DNA of 13,238 nucleotides from an uncultured Chromatiaceae bacterium. GTDB lineage: Bacteria > Pseudomonadota > Gammaproteobacteria > Enterobacterales > Alteromonadaceae. Under the pieces are notes generated by a model, which saw only the letters and a list, made by a program, of their open reading frames with translations, was not told the DNA's origin and made no database searches. Within the stretch, counting starts at the first letter, position 1; every line of letters starts with the position of its first letter. The position numbers were made by a program, and so were the translations under genes. Where the stretch lies: assembly GCA_946481195.1 (NCBI GenBank), contig CAMLNG010000046.1:1-13238 (forward strand). The letters run 5' to 3'. Positions 7,566 through 13,238 of the stretch are shown piece after piece.

Positions 7566-7674
7566 CAGTTTTTTTGGCCGGTCTTGCTTGACTTCCGCCG
7601 GCTAAATCAGTATTTCTGAAAAAGACAGCCGGCTTTGCCGCCAGGCTGATACCCGTTTTCTCCAGTTTTTTTGG
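7566..7674. repeat. 12-bp direct repeat CAGTTTTTTTGG flanking the divergent promoter
   Basis: CAGTTTTTTTGG occurs at 7566-7577 and again at 7663-7674, 97 bp apart, both with exactly seven T. One copy precedes the promoter candidate and the other runs into the ribosome binding region of the 24-codon gene. A related CAGTTTTTGCCGG lies at the receptor-side promoter (minus, about 5634-5622). Confidence 0.6.
7588..7616 (+). promoter_or_regulatory. Probable sigma-70 promoter for copy-2 small gene and carrier operon
   Basis: TTGACT (7588-7593), a 17-bp spacer and TATTTC (7611-7616) match a housekeeping promoter (5 of 6 and 3 or 4 of 6 positions). The transcript would begin near 7623, about 60 nt before the 24-codon gene. 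The spacer contains the palindrome GCCGGC, and a second GCCGGC lies 31 bp downstream (7628-7633), placed to act as operator half-sites. Confidence 0.5.
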
Positions 7675-7681
7675 TAGCGAT

Positions 7682-7756
7682 ATGCTGAAAAATGCCTTTG
7701 CTTTGAGCTCATATCACTACTCGTCCTACTACCTGTCGGAGTGGTTTAACGAGTAG
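7682..7756 (+). CDS. 24-residue Tyr/Ser-rich small protein, copy 2 (leader peptide candidate)
   Basis: This is a 24-codon frame from ATG 7682 to TAG 7754-7756 and the paralogue of the gene at 5407-5481. It starts MLK, carries LSSYHYSSYYLSEWF and ends Asn-Glu. The shared pattern is MLKxAxxLSxYxYSxYYLSEWFNx. The ribosome site is weak (GGTAG, 7673-7677), unlike copy 1. The gene lies on the plus strand before the carrier-dipeptidase operon, with a hairpin starting 4 nt after its stop, the same spacing as copy 1. It has no signal peptide and no hydrophobic span long enough for a membrane helix. It lacks runs of Arg or Asp codons, so it is not a classical codon-starvation leader for those amino acids; stalling of the nascent peptide, or an independent function, is more plausible. 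I recognise no known family. Confidence 0.78.
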   Translation: MLKNAFALSSYHYSSYYLSEWFNE

Positions 7757-7760
7757 ATTG

Positions 7761-7887
7761 CAGCCAGACACCCTGTGTCTGGCTGGCGTCTGTGTCGCCA
7801 CCTCCAATGACCACACAATGTGATTGTCTATTGCGTCAATGCACGCTGTGCTGGTCTGAATCCTTGTCGATCTGGCTTTGGAGCCAG
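7761..7887 (+). promoter_or_regulatory. Structured leader RNA of the carrier operon with alternative hairpins
   Basis: CAGCCAGACAC (7761-7771), loop CCT and GTGTCTGGCTG (7775-7785) form a perfect 11-bp hairpin without a T run. A second hairpin, CTGGCT (7872-7877), TTGG, AGCCAG (7882-7887), ends 11 nt before the carrier's ribosome site (AGG, 7899-7901). The arms are interchangeable: AGCCAGA (7762-7768) is fully complementary to TCTGGCT (7871-7877), and CTGGCT (7779-7784) to AGCCAG (7882-7887). A ribosome held at the small gene's stop codon would cover the first arm and could shift the pairing. The absence of a U run points to translational rather than transcriptional control; this is inference. 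Confidence 0.5.
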
Positions 7888-7908
7888 TCGTAATCCGCAG
7901 GTTAAATT

Positions 7909-9423
7909 ATGTCTGTTACCCCGAAATCGCCGCAGTCCAGCCCGGCGTCAGCCACACCAGCGACGTCCATGCCGGATGCCATGGTGATCCTGTTTTTTAT
8001 CATGGTGTTGGCAGCCATTGCTTCGCACCTGATCCCGGCCGGTTCTTTCCAACTGCTGGAACCGGCACCGGTGGCGCAGGGCGCCGCCAAAGTCACCGGG
8101 AAGCTGGACCCGAATAGTTTCCGTTTTGCTGAGAATAGCCAGGGGGGCGTGCCGCTGTTTGCCGAAGGTGGCGGTGTTGGTTTTTTTAATTATGCCTTTG
8201 AGGGGCTGGTGTCGGGCAATAAGTGGGGCTCGGCGGTTGGCGTGGTGATGTTTATCCTGCTGACTGGCGGCGCTTTTGGCATTCTGATGAAAACCGGTGC
8301 TATCCACAATGGCATTCTGGCACTTATTCGCCGCACGCAAAATCTGCAGTTTTTGTTTATCCCATTGTTATTTTTACTGTTTTCTCTCGGTGGCGCCGTG
8401 TTTGGCATGGGCGAAGAGGCCATCGCATTTTGTATCATCCTGCTACCGCTGATGCTGGCGTTAGGGTACGACGCTATCACTACAGTGCTGGTGACTTATG
8501 TTGCGACCCAAATCGGTTTTGCTACGTCCTGGATGAACCCGTTTAACGTGGCGATTGCCCAGGGTATCGCTGAGATCCCGCTGTTTTCCGGTCAGGAACT
8601 GCGCATGGTGATGTGGGCGGTGTTTACGCTGTTTGGACTGGTGTTTACGATGCGCTATGCCGCCAAAATCAAAGCCAATCCGGCGCTGTCGCTGAGTTAT
8701 CAGTCTGATTTACGCCAGCGCAGTCAGCACAGCGCACAGGTGATCAGTCAGTATCAGCTGTTGGACTCCGTGATCCTGCTGGCCTTTTTTGCCGGCCTTG
8801 GCTGGATCATCTGGGGCGTCACCAGCCGTGAATATTACATTCCGGAGATCGCCAGCCAGTTTTTCACTATTGGTATTGTGATTGGCGTGATTGCTGTGAT
8901 TGGCCGGCGCATGTCGGTAAACGATGTCGCTGAAGGATTTAAACAAGGCGCCGCTGAGTTGCTGCCGGCCGCGATGATCGTCGGCATGGCCAAAGGTATG
9001 TTGTTGTTGCTGGGCGGCGGTGACCCACAAACGCCTTCTGTACTTAATACTCTGCTGTATTATTCGGCGCAATCGCTGCAGGATTTACCGGCCTATTTAT
9101 CCGCCTGGCTGATGCTGGTAGTGCAGTCGGTGATTAATTTCTTTGTCTCGTCCGGTTCCGGCCAGGCGGCGCTGACGATGCCACTGATTTCCCCTTTGTC
9201 CGACTTGATTGGCTTGTCGCGCCAGACCGCGGTGCTGGCTTTTCAGCTCGGCGATGGCCTGACCAACTGCATTATTCCAACTTCGGCTGCGCTGATTGGT
9301 TGTCTTGGGGCAGTGCGGCTGGACTGGACCGTCTGGCTGCGATTTGTCTGGCGGCTACAGCTGTATCTGTTTGCGCTCGCCAGTGCTTTTATGCTGCTTG
9401 CCGTCGCCATTCAATACCAGTAA
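7909..9423 (+). CDS. YfcC-family inner-membrane carrier (DcuC/ArcD-like), probable dipeptide or amino acid permease
   Basis: The product has 504 residues and about a dozen hydrophobic segments. It matches the YfcC group of the C4-dicarboxylate anaerobic carrier superfamily (PF03606) by GGAFGILMKTGAI (120-132), FGMGEEAIAF (165-174), ATSWMNPFNVAIAQGI (205-220) and SSGSGQAALTMPLISPLSD (414-432), followed by FQLGDGLTN. Family members carry dicarboxylates, basic amino acids or small peptides. Being co-transcribed with an isoaspartyl dipeptidase and beside a cyanophycinase, it probably brings beta-Asp-Arg, or free Arg or Asp, into the cytoplasm. The start ATG 7909 has AGG 7 nt upstream. The first 20 or so residues are a Pro/Ser/Ala-rich cytoplasmic tail. 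Its stop is 12 bp before the next start, so the two form an operon, preceded by the 24-codon gene and its hairpins. The substrate is inferred only. Confidence 0.9.
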   Translation: MSVTPKSPQSSPASATPATSMPDAMVILFFIMVLAAIASHLIPAGSFQLLEPAPVAQGAAKVTGKLDPNSFRFAENSQGGVPLFAEGGGVGFFNYAFEGLVSGNKWGSAVGVVMFILLTGGAFGILMKTGAIHNGILALIRRTQNLQFLFIPLLFLLFSLGGAVFGMGEEAIAFCIILLPLMLALGYDAITTVLVTYVATQIGFATSWMNPFNVAIAQGIAEIPLFSGQELRMVMWAVFTLFGLVFTMRYAAKIKANPALSLSYQSDLRQRSQHSAQVISQYQLLDSVILLAFFAGLGWIIWGVTSREYYIPEIASQFFTIGIVIGVIAVIGRRMSVNDVAEGFKQGAAELLPAAMIVGMAKGMLLLLGGGDPQTPSVLNTLLYYSAQSLQDLPAYLSAWLMLVVQSVINFFVSSGSGQAALTMPLISPLSDLIGLSRQTAVLAFQLGDGLTNCIIPTSAALIGCLGAVRLDWTVWLRFVWRLQLYLFALASAFMLLAVAIQYQ

Positions 9424-9435
9424 AAGGACTGTTTT

Positions 9436-10617
9436 GTGAACTCGATCATTCTGTTTAAACATGCTGAATTGATGGCGCCGCAGCCACTTGGCCGGCAGGA
9501 CCTGATTGTGGCCGGCAACCGGATTGCAGCGATTGGTACCGATTTTAATTTGGCTGGCAGCAATATGCCGGTGACTGTCATCGACTGCACTGACTACTAC
9601 CTGACGCCTGGTTTTATCGATTCGCTGGTACATTTTATCGGTGGTGGCGGTGAAGGCGGTTTTGCCACCCGCACGCCGGAAATGCAGCTGACGGACGCCA
9701 CGCTCGCCGGGGTGACCACCGCTATTGGCGTGCTCGGCACCGATGCCACCACTCGCACCTTGACCAACCTGCTGGCCAAAGCGCATGCGCTGGAAACTGA
9801 AGGCATCAGCACCTATTGCCACACCGGCTCTTATGAAATTCCATGCAGAACCTTAACCGGTAGCATCACTGACGATTTGATTCTGATCGACAAATTTATT
9901 GGTGTCGGTGAAATTGCCATCAGCGATCATCGTTCGTCGCAGCCCACTACAGACGAGATCCGCAAAGTCGCTGCGGCAGCGCGGGTCGGCGGCATGTTAG
10001 CCGGTAAAGGTGGTGTGGTCAGCGTGCACGTCGGTGCCGGCGAACGGATGCTGCAGCCGTTATATCAGGCGGTCAGCGGTACTGAGCTGAAGCTGAAACA
10101 GTTTTATCCAACCCACATGAACCGCAATCGCCGTATCTTTGAGGCGGGCATCGAATTTGCCAAAAAAGGCGGTGTGATTGATTTTACCACCAGTACCACG
10201 GCTTATGATTTGCAGCACGGCGAAGTCGCAGCTGCCGCAGCGTTGGCGGAAGCGCTCTATCTGGGCATTGCGCCACTGCAGCTGACTTTAAGCTCGGACG
10301 GCAACGCCAGCCTGCCGGTTTTTAACGAGGATGGTGAATTGCAGGGCCTGGAGGTCGGGCAAGTACGTAGCCTGTTTGATAGTTTCCGCGATGCAGTCAA
10401 GCGCCATCAGGTGCCGCTGGCACATGCTTTAACCGCAGTCACAGCGGCACCTGCGACCGTATTAGGTCTTGGACAAAAAGGCCGTTTGGCGGTTGGTCTG
10501 GATGCTGACTTACTGTTACTGCGCCGGGATGATTTACAGCTGGACACCGTGCTGGCCAAAGGCCGTCGGCTGGTCCAGGGCGGTCAGGCGCTGGTAAAAG
10601 GGACTTTTGAGCGTTAA
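9436..10617 (+). CDS. iadA: Isoaspartyl dipeptidase (beta-aspartyl peptidase, amidohydrolase superfamily) with altered metal site
   Basis: IadA cleaves beta-aspartyl dipeptides in the cytoplasm; here the likely substrate is beta-Asp-Arg from cyanophycin. The 393 residues match E. coli IadA (about 390) end to end: PGFIDSLVHFIGGGGEGG (59-75), HTGSY with Tyr133, AISDHRSSQP (161-170), His198, PTHMNRN with His227, and LSSDGNAS with Asp288. Two metal-site positions differ from the E. coli enzyme as I recall it: the first His of the HxH pair is Leu64 (only His66 remains), and the carbamylated bridging Lys is Glu159. Other substrate-contact residues (Glu73, Tyr133) are kept. The start is GTG 9436 with AAAGGA (9423-9428) 7 nt before it, overlapping the carrier's stop. 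A change in activity or metal number is possible, but the frame is intact and the operon context argues for a working enzyme. Confidence 0.93.
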   Translation: MNSIILFKHAELMAPQPLGRQDLIVAGNRIAAIGTDFNLAGSNMPVTVIDCTDYYLTPGFIDSLVHFIGGGGEGGFATRTPEMQLTDATLAGVTTAIGVLGTDATTRTLTNLLAKAHALETEGISTYCHTGSYEIPCRTLTGSITDDLILIDKFIGVGEIAISDHRSSQPTTDEIRKVAAAARVGGMLAGKGGVVSVHVGAGERMLQPLYQAVSGTELKLKQFYPTHMNRNRRIFEAGIEFAKKGGVIDFTTSTTAYDLQHGEVAAAAALAEALYLGIAPLQLTLSSDGNASLPVFNEDGELQGLEVGQVRSLFDSFRDAVKRHQVPLAHALTAVTAAPATVLGLGQKGRLAVGLDADLLLLRRDDLQLDTVLAKGRRLVQGGQALVKGTFER

Positions 10618-10631
10618 AGCTGGGGGGCACA

Positions 10632-10657
10632 AAGCAGTCGGTCAGGTCCGGCTGCTT
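10632..10657 (+). other. Hairpin after the dipeptidase gene
   Basis: AAGCAGTCGG, loop TCAGGT, CCGGCTGCTT form a 10-bp stem with one G-U pair, 15 nt past the iadA stop. No T run follows, so it may slow or process the transcript rather than end it. The 96-bp gap to the response regulator shows no convincing promoter, so read-through into that gene is possible. Confidence 0.4.
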
Positions 10658-10713
10658 GCACAAAGCCGCGCCAGTCTTTACTCTGCTAAAAGCCCAATTA
10701 AAAAACCACACCG

Positions 10714-11367
10714 ATGCAATATATCTGCGTAGCCGATGATCATCCGTTATACCGTGACGCCCTGAAAGATGTGCTGACACAGAATTTCCACGATCTGACA
10801 GTGCTGGAAGCGGGGTCTCTGGCTGAAGTGCAGGCACTTGCGACCCGCTACGCTGCACTGGACTTTATATTGCTGGACCTGAATATGCCGGGTATGACCG
10901 GACTTAATGGCTTGGTGCAACTACGACAGCAGTTCCCACAGATTGCCGTGGCGATGTTGTCGGCTGAAGATGATAAACAAACGGTATTACAAGCGATGGC
11001 GTTTGGCGCTGCCGGCTTTATTTCCAAAGCGGCTGGCCGTCAGCAACTGGTCGGTGCGCTGAAGCAGTTACTCAATGGCGATATTTATCTGCCGGCGGAT
11101 ACTTTCCGGCAAAGCACGCAGAGTGCGCAAAGTGCCATCGAGCACAAAGCTGAGCAGGCGTTGCTACGTGGCCTGACCAAAAAACAAATCAAAGTGTTAC
11201 AGCGGATGGTCAGTGGCGAATCGAATAAACAAATCGCCGACGCACTCTGTATTGCTGAAACCACAGTCAAAGCCCATGTCTCTGCCGTACTGGCTAAACT
11301 CGGCGTGCCAAGCCGGGTGCAGGCCATTTTACTGGCGCGTGATCTCGATTTCAGTTTGTATCTGTAA
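10714..11367 (+). CDS. NarL/FixJ-type response regulator (REC plus LuxR-type HTH)
   Basis: The product has 217 residues, standard for the family. The receiver domain (1-120) has the acidic pocket ADDH (7-10), the phospho-acceptor Asp55 in ILLDLNMPG, a Ser83 switch position in MLSA, and Lys105 in GFISKA. The LuxR-type helix-turn-helix (about 153-207) contains LTKKQIKVLQRMVSGESNKQ and AETTVKAHVSAVLAKLGV. It would bind DNA as a phosphorylated dimer. The ATG at 10714 has no clear ribosome site (A-rich AAAAAACCACACCG precedes it), so translation may be weak or A-tract driven. It follows iadA on the same strand and meets the hybrid kinase gene tail to tail with one base between stops; the kinase is the obvious partner. 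Likely targets are the carrier operon, the cyanophycinase and the receptor, but no binding site is proven. Confidence 0.93.
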   Translation: MQYICVADDHPLYRDALKDVLTQNFHDLTVLEAGSLAEVQALATRYAALDFILLDLNMPGMTGLNGLVQLRQQFPQIAVAMLSAEDDKQTVLQAMAFGAAGFISKAAGRQQLVGALKQLLNGDIYLPADTFRQSTQSAQSAIEHKAEQALLRGLTKKQIKVLQRMVSGESNKQIADALCIAETTVKAHVSAVLAKLGVPSRVQAILLARDLDFSLYL

Positions 11368-11368
11368 A

Positions 11369-13195
11369 TCAACAGGTCTGTAAATTGCCCGTCAGCAGAT
11401 GGCGCAGCATGCTTTTGAGCTGCAGCGGCCGCACCGGTTTGTATAGCAGCTGATAACCTTGTTGTTTCAGTTCAACAGCAAGCTGCTGCTGGCTATTGGC
11501 AGTGATCATCAATACCGGTAAATCAGCAAAACCCGCCCGGTCTGTTATTTGTCGCGCGACAGAAGTACCCAGCAAACCATCTGCCAGATGATAATCAACA
11601 ATCAGCAGATTGGGTTTATCCTGTTCGGCAAAAGTAATGGCGTCAGCACCGCTTTGTACCCGATAACCCCAGCTTGCTAATAAAGTAGCCATGGCCTGGC
11701 AAATCGTTGCATCGTTATCGATAACCCAGATGGTGCCGGCAGTTGATTCCGTCTCAGATGTGAACGCTGGTTGCACTTGTGGTAGCGGTTGGGCAGCTGG
11801 TAGCTGCAGCGCAAATACTGACCCCCGGCCAGGCACTGACTGCACCCGCAGCGGATGAGCCAGTAACCGGCAAAGCCGTTCGACAATCGCCAGCCCCAGA
11901 CCCAGGCCGGCCTCAGTGGCACGGCTTTGCGGCAGGCGCTGAAATTCCTGAAAAATCACGCCAAGATGCTCAGCCGCGATGCCGACGCCGCTATCCAGTA
12001 CCTGAATTTCCACTTTGTCGCCCCGTCGCCGGCAGCCCAGCAACACTGAGCCACCGGGCGGCGTGTAACGCAAGGCGTTGGTCAGCAAATTGCGCAAAAT
12101 TCGCGTCAACCAGGCTGGATCTGTCCAGACGGTTGCTGTGCTGGCCACAGCACGGAATTGCAATCCTTTACTGCCTGCCATCGCGGCAAACTCGCTGGCC
12201 AGTGCAGCCAGCAAAGGCCCAAGTGCTACGTTGCAGCAATCAGGTTGCAACTGGCCAGCATCCAGTTTGGATAAATCAACCAGCGTGCGCAGCAAATCGC
12301 CGACGTCATCCAGTGCCCGGCCGGCCGACAACACCAGCTGTTGTTGGTTATGGGTAAGCGGTTGTTCCAATAAGGCCCCGTTAAACAGCCGGGCCGCGTT
12401 CAGCGGCTGCAACACATCATGGCTGACGGCCGCTAACAGCTGGCTTTTCGACTGATTGGCCTGCTCGGCAGCCGCGGTGGCGGCACGCAGTTGTTGGTTC
12501 AGGGCTGTCAGTGCAGCGGTGCGTTCAGCAACCCGTTGTTCCAAATGCAGATTGGCCTGACGCAAAGCTTCCGACGTGCGTTTGCGCTCAGTAATGTCGC
12601 GGTTTAATACAAAAAAACCGTTGATTTGCTGTTGCTCGTCCCGGTGCGGCACATAGGTTTTCAGCAAATGCCGCCACTCGCCGGCGGCATTGCGCTCGTC
12701 GATTTCAAAAACCACCTGCTGGCCATTTAAGACTTGCAACACATAAGGTGCGAGCCTGGCGGCGCCTTGCGGACCATGTGCTGCATCCAAAGTCTGGTTT
12801 AATAAACTGCCGGTCGGCACGCCATAAAATTCGTCATAGCCGCGGTTGGTAAACAGATAAATCCCGGCCGCAGACAGATAAGCAATCATCGCCGGCACAT
12901 GGTCGGTAATAGTGCGGATCCAGCGCTCGCTTTGTGCCAGGGTTTCAGAATAACGCAGGGAACGGCGCAGCTCGTCATAAGCCTGTGACAGTTCGGCCGT
13001 GCGCTCCCGCACCTGTTCGGCCAGTACGGCCGCGTGCTGAAAGGCGGCATAAGGCCCGGTTTGCACTGCGACATGGCCGGCCTCAACGCGTTCAATCAGC
13101 GCCTGATTGATTTTGCGCAGCTTTTGGTTTTCCGCCTGCAGTGCCAGCAGTTGTTGTGACAGCTCGGCCCCTGCTGATGAGTCGGGATGGTTCAA
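11369..13195 (-). CDS. Hybrid sensor histidine kinase (coiled coil, PAS, HisKA, HATPase, REC), NahK/ErcS'-like
   Basis: The product has 608 residues and no transmembrane segment, so it is a cytoplasmic sensor. Order: N-terminal coiled coil (LQAENQKLRKINQALIERVE, 19-38), a second coiled coil (about 55-90), a PAS domain (about 90-205, ending NRDITERKR), a linker coiled coil (205-250), HisKA with His259 in AAVSHDVLQPLNAARLF, HATPase (N box LLTNALRYTPPGG with Asn373, G box DSGVGI and GLGLGLAIVERL), and a C-terminal receiver (488-605) with Asp534 in LLIVDYHLADG and Lys586. The N-terminus and H box resemble NahK/ErcS'-type kinases, some of which work with the nitric-oxide sensor NosP. The start is TTG 13195, with GGAGGG (13207-13202) 6 nt before it inside the end of the upstream gene, so the two are translationally coupled. 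It probably passes phosphate to the neighbouring NarL-type regulator. Confidence 0.93.
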   Translation of the reverse strand: MNHPDSSAGAELSQQLLALQAENQKLRKINQALIERVEAGHVAVQTGPYAAFQHAAVLAEQVRERTAELSQAYDELRRSLRYSETLAQSERWIRTITDHVPAMIAYLSAAGIYLFTNRGYDEFYGVPTGSLLNQTLDAAHGPQGAARLAPYVLQVLNGQQVVFEIDERNAAGEWRHLLKTYVPHRDEQQQINGFFVLNRDITERKRTSEALRQANLHLEQRVAERTAALTALNQQLRAATAAAEQANQSKSQLLAAVSHDVLQPLNAARLFNGALLEQPLTHNQQQLVLSAGRALDDVGDLLRTLVDLSKLDAGQLQPDCCNVALGPLLAALASEFAAMAGSKGLQFRAVASTATVWTDPAWLTRILRNLLTNALRYTPPGGSVLLGCRRRGDKVEIQVLDSGVGIAAEHLGVIFQEFQRLPQSRATEAGLGLGLAIVERLCRLLAHPLRVQSVPGRGSVFALQLPAAQPLPQVQPAFTSETESTAGTIWVIDNDATICQAMATLLASWGYRVQSGADAITFAEQDKPNLLIVDYHLADGLLGTSVARQITDRAGFADLPVLMITANSQQQLAVELKQQGYQLLYKPVRPLQLKSMLRHLLTGNLQTC

Positions 13196-13197
13196 GT

Positions 13198-13238
13198 TCA
13201 GCCCTCCGGCGGGTGGGCAATCACCACACCGGTGAATG
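13198..13238 (-). CDS. C-terminal end of the gene upstream of the hybrid kinase (partial)
   Basis: The last twelve complete codons read FTGVVIAHPPEG, then TGA at 13200-13198, two bases before the kinase TTG. The frame carries the kinase's ribosome site, which indicates an operon. The fragment is too short to identify. Because NahK-like kinases are often preceded by a FIST-domain (NosP-like) gene, that is one candidate, but it is a guess from context. Confidence 0.55.
   Translation of the reverse strand, partial: FTGVVIAHPPEG

Noticed and set aside
7574..7590. Sigma-54 promoter at TTGGCCGGTCTTGCTT
   Set aside because: The GG to GC distance is 8, not the required 10.
5407..7756. Similarity of SEWFN in the 24-residue peptides to SKWFN of the TnaC leader, also 24 residues long
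   Set aside because: In TnaC the Trp lies 12 residues before the stop with further essential residues after it; here WFN is at the very end. The rest does not align, so this is treated as coincidence.
1..13238. Mobile elements, tRNA or rRNA genes, CRISPR arrays
   Set aside because: I saw no transposase motifs, long terminal inverted repeats, cloverleaf sequences or regularly spaced repeats.

Overview
The window reads as a chromosomal segment of a gammaproteobacterium. Codon use, the TonB-dependent receptor, the reg_prop sensor and the NahK-like hybrid kinase suggest an aquatic Alteromonadales/Chromatiales type such as Rheinheimera or Alishewanella; this is inference, and no marker gene settles it. 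Gene density is normal. I saw no IS element, tRNA, rRNA or CRISPR array.

Layout. 1-1871 (minus): N-terminal 623 codons of a secreted or periplasm-facing beta-propeller (reg_prop) sensor that runs off the left edge. 2013-2465 (plus): a 150-residue acidic, Trp-rich protein of unknown function, closed by a perfect bidirectional terminator hairpin. 2556-5186 (minus): a TonB-dependent outer-membrane receptor. 5187-5671: a gene-poor stretch that holds a 24-codon gene and a structured leader RNA. 5672-7504 (minus): a large exported cyanophycinase (peptidase S51). 7505-7908: a divergent control region holding a second, paralogous 24-codon gene (plus) and another structured leader. 7909-9423 (plus): a YfcC-type inner-membrane carrier, followed 12 bp later by an isoaspartyl dipeptidase (9436-10617). 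10714-11367 (plus): a NarL/LuxR response regulator, which meets a hybrid histidine kinase (11369-13195, minus) tail to tail with one base between them. The right edge holds the last codons of the gene upstream of the kinase.

How the genes fit together (inference from families and context). The exported cyanophycinase would cut cyanophycin, multi-L-arginyl-poly-L-aspartate, to beta-aspartyl-arginine. The receptor would bring fragments across the outer membrane, the YfcC-type carrier would move the dipeptide across the inner membrane, and the IadA-like enzyme would split it to aspartate and arginine. The regulator and kinase may control the set.

The most unusual content is a pair of 24-codon genes, one before the receptor (5407-5481, minus) and one before the carrier-dipeptidase operon (7682-7756, plus). 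Their peptides share 17 of 24 residues, including the ending YYLSEWFN. Seven of the shared residues use different synonymous codons, so the likeness is selected at protein level. Each stop codon is followed exactly 4 nt later by a strong hairpin, and each leader has a second sequence that could pair with an arm of that hairpin. In the receptor leader that alternative is an 11-bp stem followed by G and seven U. This looks like a previously undescribed pair of leader peptides, or a secreted or modified peptide family, controlling or accompanying the uptake genes.
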